Shown piece after piece: positions 9,201 to 17,615 of a stretch of 64,000 nucleotides of DNA. Every line of letters starts with the position of its first letter. Within the stretch, counting starts at the first letter, position 1. Under the pieces are notes generated by a model. The model saw nothing but the letters and a program-made list of their open reading frames with translations. It did not search any database and was not told the DNA's origin. Origin of the DNA: Bacteroidetes bacterium HGW-Bacteroidetes-1. GTDB taxonomy: Bacteria; Bacteroidota; Bacteroidia; Bacteroidales; F082. The translations under genes were made by a program, and so were the position numbers. Where the stretch lies: the NCBI GenBank assembly GCA_002842755.1, contig PHDU01000007.1:27030-91029 (forward strand), in the 5' to 3' direction.

Positions 9201-10683
9201 AGGATTAGGATTGAGTATTTCTAAAGCCTTTACCGAATTACTGGGCGGTTTCATTAAAGTTGATAGCGTTGAAGACCAAGGAACGACCTTCACTTTGTTC
9301 CTTCCCGAAGATTTCGAACAAAGCCTTAATAAAGAAAAGGAGGATAATAGTTTGAATCCTGTTGTAAAAGAGAACGCTGCAGATCAAAGCAAAAGAACCA
9401 TAAAGAGCAAAGAATCTGTTGTAGAAAAAGCAATCCAGACTCAGGATGGATTGTTTAAAACAGACCTTATTGAAGAAGCTATCGACGATCGAAACTCAAT
9501 TACAGAAGGAGAAAGAGTATTGCTCGTGATTGAAGACGATCCTAATTTTGCCCATTTGCTTTATGATCTGGCTCATGAACATAGATTCAAATGTCTTATT
9601 GCAAATGATGGGGAAGCAGGTTTGCACTTAGCAGATTTCTACTTACCTAGTGCAATTATCCTCGATATCGTTTTGCCAGGTATTGACGGTTATGAAGTAA
9701 TGGACCGACTAAAAAAGAACAACCGCACCAGGCATATCCCCGTTCACTTTGTTTCGGCAGCTGACAAAACATTGGATGCCCTGAAACAAGGAGCAATAGG
9801 ATACTTACATAAACCTGTTAGCAAAGAATCACTTGAGTCGGCTTTTAACAAAATAGAAGATATTGTCTCCAATTCTGCACGTAAGCTTTTGGTAGTAGAA
9901 GATGACGATATTACCCGCAAAAGCATTGTCAATCTCATGCAGGAAGATGGCGTAATAATCTCAGCCGTCGATTCAGGTGAAGCAGCCTATGAGCTTATCA
10001 AAACTGATACTTTTGATTGTCTGATTCTTGACCTGGGATTAAAAGAGATGTCTGGTTTTGAGTTACTTGAGCTCATAAAGAAAGATGATAAACTGAATAC
10101 GCTTCCTGTCGTTGTTTATACGGCTCATGAGCTAACAAAAGAAGAAGATATTAAACTGCAGCGTTATGCCGACAGCATCATACTTAAAGGAGCGCGATCA
10201 TTTGAGCGATTGCTATCTGAAACTACATTGTTCCTTCATCAGGTAGAATCGAAACTCCCTGCAAAGAAACAAGAGATATTAAAAAAACTTCACCAACGTG
10301 AGGACGTATTAAGCGGGAAAACCATCCTCATTGTAGATGATGATATGCGCAACGTGTTTGCTTTAACCAGTTTTCTCGAAAACTATAACATCAAACTTGT
10401 CATTGGCAAAAACGGCATTGAAGGCATCGAAAAACTACATGAAAATCCTCAAATTGACCTTGTTTTGATGGATATTATGATGCCCGAGATGAATGGATAT
10501 GAAGCAATGCGTGAAATCAGAAAAGAAAGTAAATATCAAAAACTACCCATCATTGCCTTAACTGCCAAAGCAATGAAAGATGACCGTGATAAATGTATTG
10601 CTGCCGGCGCCAATGAATATCTAACCAAGCCTTTTGATACTGATAAGCTTCTTTCACTTCTTCGCGTCTGGCTTTACAATTAA
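6283..10683 (+). CDS. Membrane hybrid kinase: Cache-HAMP-GAF-coiled coil-HisKA-HATPase-3xREC
   Basis: The 1466-residue protein has TM1 (about 30-52), a periplasmic Cache-like sensor (contains GYYNICYLDNKGTILFS and later YGETGQAYIV), TM2 (about 362-383), HAMP (384-435), a GAF domain (about 520-675) and a long Gln/Glu-rich coiled coil (about 690-775). It then has HisKA with H785 (SHELRTPLN), HATPase_c (N-box near 901, DTGIGIP near 941) and three receivers with acceptors D1128, D1250 and D1397. The coiled coil repeats a QQEEL...NEELxExT unit twice. It is a paralogue of the next gene, with the same layout from HAMP onward. It is 51 bp from the upstream kinase, so co-transcription is likely. The periplasmic ligand is unknown. 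Confidence 0.9.
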   Translation: MDNLDYNKATTWEKLKFSLKSWRYIGVGKSLLIWFLAISIIPLASISFINFLNAYQGLTIVAEKSLNTTSQLRTEYINTFFDEINDFLEQNSQQKADIEFLIGLKEGYKKHDSNFTAFVKSDDYQELTSEHLDEFKNLTNKNGYYNICYLDNKGTILFSLKQESDLGSNLFTGDLRLTKFGQTVRKVIESRKPAFSDIEFYEPSFNVLSGFFIHPVLDSVGQLTGVIALQITMDRLNQIIKQEAGYGETGQAYIVGKDQLLRSSMRFGNESDIMIKKIENQKIKDWLFFLQHRNDSKLLKEKELDEEKVSTYDSDLNGKYVLGIYRNLDLVEKLGVNWVLIEEIEHSEAFAYARTLSDIVKLTFLLTIIIVFFTSILVTRWFVNPIKQLSSWAKEVGEGQLDNKRIKAPNNEVGEMVSTFNRLVNALQKYANVAKLMAKGDYTEMAEIRSENDVLGKSMNQMVESFKQVVEQANRVAEGDYSVNVVPRSEKDTLNIALFEMTKKLNQNAIENKNQDWLKTGINKLDAEMSGNDTLEKIAEKIIQFITPYVDAQIGLIYVFNSNKSQLDHFASYGIANDDLSIQKNFSLGEGVVGQVAKTKSSIQLLQKSGNPLSIKLGSGKLEAQEFFVFPLIHEGELIGVIELALLNPLSETAKNYLALTAVNIAIALRTAKAVEKVRELLKQTQEQANELAVQQEELSQANEELQEQTAALRVSEENLQAQQEELKVTNEELEERTHALEVQRDAIKQKNTELEAARKEIEQKAKDLELASRYKSEFLANMSHELRTPLNSILVLSQLLAENKKNHFDGKELEYARTINSSGTDLLDLINEILDLSKVESGKIDLFIEALYLDDIAVFIKKNFGPVAEKKGLELFINIEKSLPEIIRTDNQRVFQILKNLYSNALKFTHKGSITLNIFRPETEPNAKNQSKKYIGLAVSDTGIGIPEDKLQLIFEAFKQADGTTSRKYGGTGLGLSISKAFTELLGGFIKVDSVEDQGTTFTLFLPEDFEQSLNKEKEDNSLNPVVKENAADQSKRTIKSKESVVEKAIQTQDGLFKTDLIEEAIDDRNSITEGERVLLVIEDDPNFAHLLYDLAHEHRFKCLIANDGEAGLHLADFYLPSAIILDIVLPGIDGYEVMDRLKKNNRTRHIPVHFVSAADKTLDALKQGAIGYLHKPVSKESLESAFNKIEDIVSNSARKLLVVEDDDITRKSIVNLMQEDGVIISAVDSGEAAYELIKTDTFDCLILDLGLKEMSGFELLELIKKDDKLNTLPVVVYTAHELTKEEDIKLQRYADSIILKGARSFERLLSETTLFLHQVESKLPAKKQEILKKLHQREDVLSGKTILIVDDDMRNVFALTSFLENYNIKLVIGKNGIEGIEKLHENPQIDLVLMDIMMPEMNGYEAMREIRKESKYQKLPIIALTAKAMKDDRDKCIAAGANEYLTKPFDTDKLLSLLRVWLYN

Positions 10684-10717
10684 AAAACGAATATTTTCAT
10701 TTCTAAAACTTTTTACC

Positions 10718-13700
10718 ATGCTCACCAGATTGATGCGCAATTTCCCCTTGAGAAAAAAGTTGCTGATTGTCACAGTAATCACTCTTTTAAATTTACTGCT
10801 GATTGCAGTGATGGTAAATATGTTTTTTGGGACTTTTAGAGTACTCAATATGCTTACCAACGGTGAACGTATTCACCTTCGCTATTTTCAACAAGGAGTG
10901 AGCGGCTTTTACCAATGGAAAAATCAACCTGAATCATACGATATCGATCAGGCGATACAAAGCATAGAAACAGCCAATGAGATGGCATTTGTTTTTGGAA
11001 AAATAGATTCACTTGCTATCAACAATAATAAAGAGTCATTCGAAAGCATACTATTTACTGTCCTTAATGAAGCAGTACATAATGACCCTGCAAACGCCAA
11101 TTTAATGGCGAAAAGAAGCATGATCTTCATCCGATTTAAAGATACCCGATTTCAAAAAGCTACCGAAGCAGCATATCTTGGATCTTTAACCGGAAGAGAA
11201 ATTGTAAGGGTTATGAAACAATTGCAAACGGAATCCAACCCGGTACTTGAGGAGGAGTTGGACAATCTCATTATCAAGATCAATGAAGAATACCGGCTTT
11301 TTGCTGTTGCATTGGATGAAGTTGGAATATACAGTCAGAGATTACTAAATCAGTTAATGGTTTTTATAATCCTTTTATCTGCTATCTTTATTTACATTCT
11401 CTCAAGTCGCATTGCGAAGTCGATTTCGCAACCCATGCAACTAATGGTCGAAAAACTTGAAATGATGTCAGGCGGACAATTTGTGGATAAAATTCCGGTA
11501 ACTACTGCAGACGAAACAGGCCAAATGATTGTATCTTTTAATAAACTACAAGACAATTTGACCGAAATTATACAAAATACTCAACAAGTGGCTCAAGGCA
11601 ATTATCAAATCGACCTCGTTCCGAAATCAGATCATGATCAGCTGAGCACTGCCCTCAGTAAGATGACCAAAGCACTTGCATTGAATGCCGAAAAACAGAG
11701 TAATTTCGACTGGCTAAAAACCGGAAAGAACAACCTTAGCGAGTTACTTAGAGGAGACCTTTCCTTAGCTGAACTTTCAAAAAAAACACTTTCTTTTTTC
11801 GCAGACTATCTTCCTGCCGAATGGGGGACGTTCTACATTTATGATGATGATGACAAGCTCCTTCGGCTTCTTGGCAGTTTTGGTGTTAACCCGGAAGGCA
11901 TTCAATCAGTAATTTTGCCAGGACAACATTTAACGGGTAAGTGCTTCGAAGAAAATAAAATGATTTACCTCGAAAAACTCGAGTCTGGACGCGTACAAAT
12001 TAGCAGCAGTTTACTCAATATCTCCGCACACTGCCTTTTGATTACTCCTCTTACGCATGATGGTACTACAAATGGCATTATTGAACTTGCCTCGAAACAA
12101 GCTTTTAGCGATGTTGCTCGTACTTTAGTAGAAGAGGTTGCCGAAGGTATTACTATTGCAGTAAAAACCTCCTCAACACGTGTCAAACTGAAAACTTTGC
12201 TTGACAAAACCCAGCAACAGACTGAGGAGCTTCAGACTCAGCAGGAAGAGTTAAAAGTAGCCAATGAAGAACTTGAAGAGCAAACCGTTGCCTTGCGTGA
12301 AAATGAAAAACGACTTCAGGAACAGCAAGAAGAATTGCGTGTAATCAATGAGGAACTTGAAGAACGAACACAAGATTTGGAGCTTCAAAAAAAGTCAATA
12401 ACTGATAAAAACTTTGAGTTGGAAACAGCTCAGAAAAATATCGAACTTAAAGCAAAGCAGATTGAGATTACCAGCCAATATAAGTCTGAATTTCTTGCTA
12501 ATATGTCGCATGAACTGCGAACTCCCCTCAATAGTCTGCTTATTCTATCGCGCGATCTTGCTGAAAACAGAAAACTTAACCTATCCAAGGATCAGGTGGA
12601 CTCAGCATCTATCATTTATCAAAGCGGACAAGACCTGCTCAACCTGATCAATGAAATTTTAGACCTCTCTAAAATTGAAAGTGGTAAAATGACCATAACA
12701 CCTGAGGTTGTTACTTTAAATGAATTGGCTCAAAGTGTAAGAAACAACTTCAAACACATGGCTGAAGAAAAGGGCCTACAGTTCATAACCAAAATTGATC
12801 CTGAACTCCCACAAAGTGTCATTACCGATAAACACCGTCTCGGTCAGATCATTAAAAATTTGGTTTCCAATGCTATAAAATTCACACACAAAGGCCATAT
12901 CCTTATCAACTTTTGTTCAACACATCAGCTTTCTTTCAGAAATCAGCATCTAAATGCACAAAATAGTTTTATGATTGCTGTTGAAGATAGCGGCATCGGG
13001 ATTGCAATTGAGAAACAGCAACAGGTATTTGAAGCTTTTCAGCAAGCGGACGGAAGTATTTCAAGAAAATATGGCGGAACAGGCTTGGGACTTAGCATTA
13101 CACGCGAACTTACCAGACTTTTAGGGGGCGAGATTCAACTCAAATCTGAACCTGACAAAGGCTCCGTATTTATGATTGTACTCCCCATTGAAATACAGCA
13201 AGTCAATCCGACAGAAGAAGCTGTGTTTGAGGAATATCCGAAATCTGACAAAAATGATCCGGTTATTACTGAAATAACTGAAAAGCTGAAGCAAATTGAA
13301 ATTGAGAATATTAGCTCAGAAGAAGAACTCTTTTTTCTTCCTGACGACAGAAATAATATTGACCCAGGCGACAAATGTTTACTAATTGTTGAAGATGATT
13401 TGAAATTTGCCAAAACACTGTTACATCAAAGTCGCGAGCGAGGTTTCAAATGCATTGTTACAGGATCAGGTGAACAGGCACTGTTACTTGTTGAAAAATA
13501 TAAACCAGATGCAATCATCCTGGATATTATTTTGCCCGGCATGGATGGATATAAGGTACTTGAAATATTAAAAGAGGATGCAACCACAAGACACATTCCA
13601 GTTCATATTATGAGTGCCACCGAAGTAAACCTGGAGGCAATGCAGAGAGGAGCAATTGGGTTTGTCTCAAAACCAATAAATTCTGAAGCGCTCGAGCTGA

Positions 13701-14542
13701 CCTATAAAAAGATCGAAGGCTACATCAATAAAGATATAAAAGACCTTCTTATTGTTGAAGACGATAGCAATATGCGCACGCTAATAAGAAAAATTATCGG
13801 TGGAATAGATGTTAAAGTTACCGAAGTTCGCAATGGAAAAGATGCTCTGAACCTGATTCAGGAAAATAATTTCGATTGTATGGTGCTCGATCTTGGATTG
13901 CCGGATATGACCGGATTTGAATTATTAAGAAAGATGCAGGCTTTAGATCAAGAAAGCATCCCGCCTGTAATTGTATATACTGGTCGCGATTTGACCAAAG
14001 AAGAAAATACTGAACTTCATAAATACGCAAGCTCTATTATCATCAAAGGCGTTAAATCTGATGAACGACTGCTTGACGAAACAGCGCTCTTTTTGCACCG
14101 CATTGTGGATCATCTTCCAGAAAACAAAAAGAATATGATCAGTATTCTTCACAATAAGGAGTCTGTATTTCAAAACAAGAATATACTACTGGTTGATGAT
14201 GACATGAGGAATATTTTTGCGCTGGCACGTGTTCTCGAAGAAAGGGGAATGATAATCACAGAAGCAGAGAATGGCAAAGTTGCCCTTGAAAAACTTGAAC
14301 TTCATCCTGAGATTGATCTGATTCTGATGGACATAATGATGCCTGAAATGGATGGCTATACTGCAATTAAAGAAATCAGAAAACAAACAAAATGGGAAAA
14401 ATTACCCATCATAACCCTTACTGCCAAAGCCATGAAAGAAGATCGGGAAAAAAGCCTGATGGCAGGTGCTAATGATTACCTTACCAAACCAGTTGACGTT
14501 TCAAAACTTTTATCCCTCCTTCGCGTATGGCTTTACAAATAG
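10718..14542 (+). CDS. Membrane hybrid kinase: TM-TM-HAMP-GAF-coiled coil-HisKA-HATPase-3xREC
   Basis: The ATG at 10718 is chosen because the reading frame further upstream overlaps the previous gene by 50 bp; this gives 1274 residues beginning LTRLMRNFPLRKK before TM1 (14-36). A helical periplasmic region without a recognised Cache domain follows, then TM2 (about 213-233), HAMP, GAF (about 355-490), a Gln/Glu-rich coiled coil (about 500-585), HisKA with H598, HATPase_c (about 690-820) and receivers with D936, D1058 and D1205. The architecture from HAMP onward matches the preceding kinase, so the two arose by tandem duplication with replacement or divergence of the sensor. The periplasmic part resembles a four-helix-bundle sensor by size only. 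Confidence 0.9.
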   Translation: MLTRLMRNFPLRKKLLIVTVITLLNLLLIAVMVNMFFGTFRVLNMLTNGERIHLRYFQQGVSGFYQWKNQPESYDIDQAIQSIETANEMAFVFGKIDSLAINNNKESFESILFTVLNEAVHNDPANANLMAKRSMIFIRFKDTRFQKATEAAYLGSLTGREIVRVMKQLQTESNPVLEEELDNLIIKINEEYRLFAVALDEVGIYSQRLLNQLMVFIILLSAIFIYILSSRIAKSISQPMQLMVEKLEMMSGGQFVDKIPVTTADETGQMIVSFNKLQDNLTEIIQNTQQVAQGNYQIDLVPKSDHDQLSTALSKMTKALALNAEKQSNFDWLKTGKNNLSELLRGDLSLAELSKKTLSFFADYLPAEWGTFYIYDDDDKLLRLLGSFGVNPEGIQSVILPGQHLTGKCFEENKMIYLEKLESGRVQISSSLLNISAHCLLITPLTHDGTTNGIIELASKQAFSDVARTLVEEVAEGITIAVKTSSTRVKLKTLLDKTQQQTEELQTQQEELKVANEELEEQTVALRENEKRLQEQQEELRVINEELEERTQDLELQKKSITDKNFELETAQKNIELKAKQIEITSQYKSEFLANMSHELRTPLNSLLILSRDLAENRKLNLSKDQVDSASIIYQSGQDLLNLINEILDLSKIESGKMTITPEVVTLNELAQSVRNNFKHMAEEKGLQFITKIDPELPQSVITDKHRLGQIIKNLVSNAIKFTHKGHILINFCSTHQLSFRNQHLNAQNSFMIAVEDSGIGIAIEKQQQVFEAFQQADGSISRKYGGTGLGLSITRELTRLLGGEIQLKSEPDKGSVFMIVLPIEIQQVNPTEEAVFEEYPKSDKNDPVITEITEKLKQIEIENISSEEELFFLPDDRNNIDPGDKCLLIVEDDLKFAKTLLHQSRERGFKCIVTGSGEQALLLVEKYKPDAIILDIILPGMDGYKVLEILKEDATTRHIPVHIMSATEVNLEAMQRGAIGFVSKPINSEALELTYKKIEGYINKDIKDLLIVEDDSNMRTLIRKIIGGIDVKVTEVRNGKDALNLIQENNFDCMVLDLGLPDMTGFELLRKMQALDQESIPPVIVYTGRDLTKEENTELHKYASSIIIKGVKSDERLLDETALFLHRIVDHLPENKKNMISILHNKESVFQNKNILLVDDDMRNIFALARVLEERGMIITEAENGKVALEKLELHPEIDLILMDIMMPEMDGYTAIKEIRKQTKWEKLPIITLTAKAMKEDREKSLMAGANDYLTKPVDVSKLLSLLRVWLYK

Positions 14543-16131
14543 AATCGAAAAAAAAGGAACGAACAACGAAAATTCTTATCGTTGACGACAGGCTTGAAAA
14601 CCTGATTGCACTTGAAAGACTTCTCGCGTGGCCTGACATTGAATGTATGAGAGCTTTTTCAGGTAATGATGCGCTCAAACTTACTCTTCATCACGATTTT
14701 GCATTGGCTATCATCGATGTTCAAATGCCCGATATGGATGGCTATGAAACAGTTGAACTTATGCGCAGTGCCAAAAGAACTAAATATTTACCTGTGATTT
14801 TTGTCTCTGCCATTTATCAGGAAGATTTTCATATCATAAAAGGAATTGAGACAGGGGCTGTAGATTTCATTTCCAAACCAATCATTCCCGAAATTCTGAA
14901 AGGTAAAGTGCGCGTGTTTCTCGAACTGTTTCAGCAGAAACAATTACTTGCTGAATTATTGCATGAAAAGGAACAAATCAATCAGGCGCTGCACGAAGCC
15001 AAAGAAAAGGCTGAGTTAGCAACAAAAACAAAATCGATCTTTTTAGCCAACATGAGTCACGAAATTAGAACCCCATTGAATGGAGTGATCGGACTAACAA
15101 ATATTTTAGCGAAAACGAAGCTAAATGAGGAGCAAAAAGAACTTGTTGATATGGTAATATCATCAGGCGAAAATCTTCTTTCTATCATTAACGATGTTCT
15201 TGATTTCTCAAAAATTGAGGCAGGCCAGGTTAAAATAGAAAAAAACACCTTCAGCTTGCTGTGTGAACTTGGAAAGGTTATTAAGACCATGCAGTTCAAT
15301 GCCAACATTAAAGGCATTAACTTATTACAATCATTGGATGACAATCTCCCACGTTATATATCCAGCGATCCGGTGCGTTTAAAACAAATACTTATAAACC
15401 TTATTAATAACGCAATTAAGTTTACACAAAAAGGTCATGTTAAACTGACTTGTAAACCAATTGAAGATAAAAACCCGATGCTTCGATTTGAAATACAAGA
15501 TACAGGCATTGGAATCAGTGCTGAGGCAATAGAAAAGCTATTTAAAGAGTTCAGTCAAGCCGATTCTACAACAACTCGTAGATTTGGCGGGACGGGACTT
15601 GGACTTGCAATAAGCAAAAATCTGGTGAATCTAATGGGTGGAAGTATTGGTGTTGAGAGTGAACCTGAAAAAGGATCGGTTTTTTGGTTTGAAATTCCTT
15701 ATGAAATTGCAGAAAAACCAGAAAAAAAAGAAGCCAAAAAGAATAATTTATCCTTCAATACTAACATCAAAATTCTACTTGCCGAAGATAATCCAATCAA
15801 TCAAAAAGTAGCTTTCCATTCGCTTCGGCAACTCGGACTAACATGCGATTTGGCAATCAATGGAAAGGAAGCGGTAGCGAAACATGCCGAAAATCATTAT
15901 GACCTTATACTAATGGATGTGCAGATGCCTGAAATGGACGGCCTGGAAGCATCAAGGATAATCAGGTCATCGCAAGCAAAAAATCCATCTGAGAAACCAG
16001 TTATTATTGCTGCCTTAACTGCCAATGCGTTTAAAGAAGATAAAAATAACTGCCTTGAAGCCGGAATGAATTACTACCTAAGCAAACCTTTTAAACCCAA
16101 TGAACTAATCGAACTGATTTCATCCTTATAA
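14527..16131 (+). CDS. Hybrid kinase: REC-HisKA-HATPase-REC
   Basis: This 534-residue soluble protein has an N-terminal receiver (about 15-125, D64 in IIDVQMPDMDGY), HisKA with H178 ([10 protein letters not shown]), HATPase_c (about 275-395) and a C-terminal receiver (410-530, D464). Its start codon lies inside the end of the previous gene (16-bp overlap), indicating translational coupling. The layout mirrors the first kinase of the block minus one receiver, so the two receiver-first kinases flank the two membrane kinases. It is followed at 15 bp by cheR. It may integrate phosphate from the membrane kinases; no output domain is attached. Confidence 0.88.
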   Translation: MALQIESKKKERTTKILIVDDRLENLIALERLLAWPDIECMRAFSGNDALKLTLHHDFALAIIDVQMPDMDGYETVELMRSAKRTKYLPVIFVSAIYQEDFHIIKGIETGAVDFISKPIIPEILKGKVRVFLELFQQKQLLAELLHEKEQINQALHEAKEKAELATKTKSIFLANMSHEIRTPLNGVIGLTNILAKTKLNEEQKELVDMVISSGENLLSIINDVLDFSKIEAGQVKIEKNTFSLLCELGKVIKTMQFNANIKGINLLQSLDDNLPRYISSDPVRLKQILINLINNAIKFTQKGHVKLTCKPIEDKNPMLRFEIQDTGIGISAEAIEKLFKEFSQADSTTTRRFGGTGLGLAISKNLVNLMGGSIGVESEPEKGSVFWFEIPYEIAEKPEKKEAKKNNLSFNTNIKILLAEDNPINQKVAFHSLRQLGLTCDLAINGKEAVAKHAENHYDLILMDVQMPEMDGLEASRIIRSSQAKNPSEKPVIIAALTANAFKEDKNNCLEAGMNYYLSKPFKPNELIELISSL

Positions 16132-16146
16132 AAATCAAATTTCTTT

Positions 16147-16998
16147 ATGGAAAAACAAGAGGAAATCAACCTGCTACTTCAAAAACAGGATCTCGAAATT
16201 GACCTACTTCTGGAAGTTATTTTCAGACAATTTGGATATGATTTCCGCGATTATAATAAAGCACATATAAGAAGGAGAATTTTGCATCGCATTCAAACAC
16301 TCGATCTAAAAAGCATATCCGAATTGCAACATAAAATTCTGCATGAAAATGGTTTTATTGAAATGATTCTAAGAGATCTGTCCATAAACGTGACTGAAAT
16401 GTACCGTGACCCATCCTTCTACCTGCAATTAAGAAAAGAAGTTTTTCCAATACTGAAAACCTACCCATTTATTAAAATATGGCATGCCGGGTGTGCCACA
16501 GGCGAAGAAGTGTATTCTTTTGCAATAATGCTTAAAGAGGAAGGATTATACCACAGAGCTCAGATTTACGCTACAGATTTTAATCCCTTGGTACTTGAAA
16601 CAGCGCGCAAAGGAATCTATCCTGTTAATCGTATAAAAGAATACACCCAAAACTATCAAAACGCGGGTGGATCACAGTCATTCTCTGATTACTATATTGC
16701 CAAATATGATTCCGTAATTCTTGATCAAAGCTTAAATAATAATATTGTCTTTGCAGAACATAATCTTGTATCTGATAGCGTTTTTGCTGAAGTTCACCTG
16801 ATAATTTGCCGTAACGTTCTCATATATTTCAACAAAGACCTCCAAAATAAAGTTGTTAAACTCTTTACTGAAAGTTTAATTAAAGGTGGTTTTCTTGGGC
16901 TTGGCTCAAAAGAAAATTTAATGTTTACTGATGTTTACGAGAAATACCAGATTGTGGATGCCCGTGAAAGAATATACAAGAAAAAAATTCAAATTTAG
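16147..16998 (+). CDS. cheR: CheR-type protein-glutamate O-methyltransferase
   Basis: The 283-residue protein has the short N-terminal helical CheR domain (HIRRRILHRI region, about 38-50) and the SAM-binding methyltransferase domain with GCATGEEVYSFAI (115-127) and the later VFAEVHLIICRNVLIYF. Length matches classical CheR; there is no TPR or PAS extension. CheR methylates glutamates on chemoreceptors using SAM. Here it lies between hybrid kinases and CheB with 15- and 14-bp gaps, and no chemoreceptor is nearby. The methylation target may therefore be a kinase of the same operon (inference). Confidence 0.9.
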   Translation: MEKQEEINLLLQKQDLEIDLLLEVIFRQFGYDFRDYNKAHIRRRILHRIQTLDLKSISELQHKILHENGFIEMILRDLSINVTEMYRDPSFYLQLRKEVFPILKTYPFIKIWHAGCATGEEVYSFAIMLKEEGLYHRAQIYATDFNPLVLETARKGIYPVNRIKEYTQNYQNAGGSQSFSDYYIAKYDSVILDQSLNNNIVFAEHNLVSDSVFAEVHLIICRNVLIYFNKDLQNKVVKLFTESLIKGGFLGLGSKENLMFTDVYEKYQIVDARERIYKKKIQI

Positions 16999-17012
16999 TT
17001 CTATTCAATGAA

Positions 17013-17615
17013 ATGATTGACAATCAATTATATAAGACAATCGTTATCGGTACCTCAGCGGGCGGTTTTAAAGCATTGAAGACCATTATAACCGAGTTAC
17101 CCCAGAGCTTTTGCCTCCCAATAATTATTGTCCAGCATCTTAGCCCGCAATCAGATGGATTTATGGCACAGTATTTTAATCAAATTTCGCATCTTCAGGT
17201 CAAGGAAGCCGATTCTGGTGAGCCAATCAGACCCAACCATGTATATATCGCTCCGGCAAACTACCATCTTTTAATTGAAAAAGACGAAACATTAAGTCTC
17301 ACCGTTGATGAAAAAGTTAACTATGCAAGACCTTCCATTGATGTGATGTTTGAAAGTGCTGCAATGACTTTTCAAAATCGTTTGGTTGCCATTATCCTCA
17401 CAGGAGCCAATGATGACGGGACTAAAGGCATATGTACTATTAAAAGACTTGGTGGGTTAACTATCGCTCAATCGCCTGAAACCGCTGAGGTTGGTGTAAT
17501 GCCAAAAGCCGCAATCGAAGCAGGATGTGTTGACCTGATACTTGGTCTGGAAGAAATCGCCAAACTTCTGTCAACATTATGCCATAGACCTAAGGGGTCC
17601 ATTCAAGATCAATAA
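17013..17615 (+). CDS. Stand-alone CheB methylesterase domain
   Basis: The 200-residue protein consists only of the CheB C-terminal catalytic domain. The catalytic triad can be read as S15 (IGTSAGG), H42 (VQHLSP) and D135 (ILTGANDDG). The usual N-terminal receiver domain is missing, so activity is not controlled by phosphorylation in cis. It would remove methyl esters, or deamidate glutamine, on the CheR target. It follows cheR by 14 bp. Its 3' end overlaps the convergent downstream gene by 26 bp. Confidence 0.9.
   Translation: MIDNQLYKTIVIGTSAGGFKALKTIITELPQSFCLPIIIVQHLSPQSDGFMAQYFNQISHLQVKEADSGEPIRPNHVYIAPANYHLLIEKDETLSLTVDEKVNYARPSIDVMFESAAMTFQNRLVAIILTGANDDGTKGICTIKRLGGLTIAQSPETAEVGVMPKAAIEAGCVDLILGLEEIAKLLSTLCHRPKGSIQDQ

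Noticed and set aside
10634..10717. 28-codon N-terminal extension of the second membrane kinase
   Set aside because: It overlaps the preceding kinase's C-terminus by 50 bp; ATG 10718 gives a standard cytosolic stretch before TM1.
4216..17615. A canonical chemotaxis operon
   Set aside because: CheR and CheB occur without CheA, CheW, CheY-only protein, receptor or motor genes.
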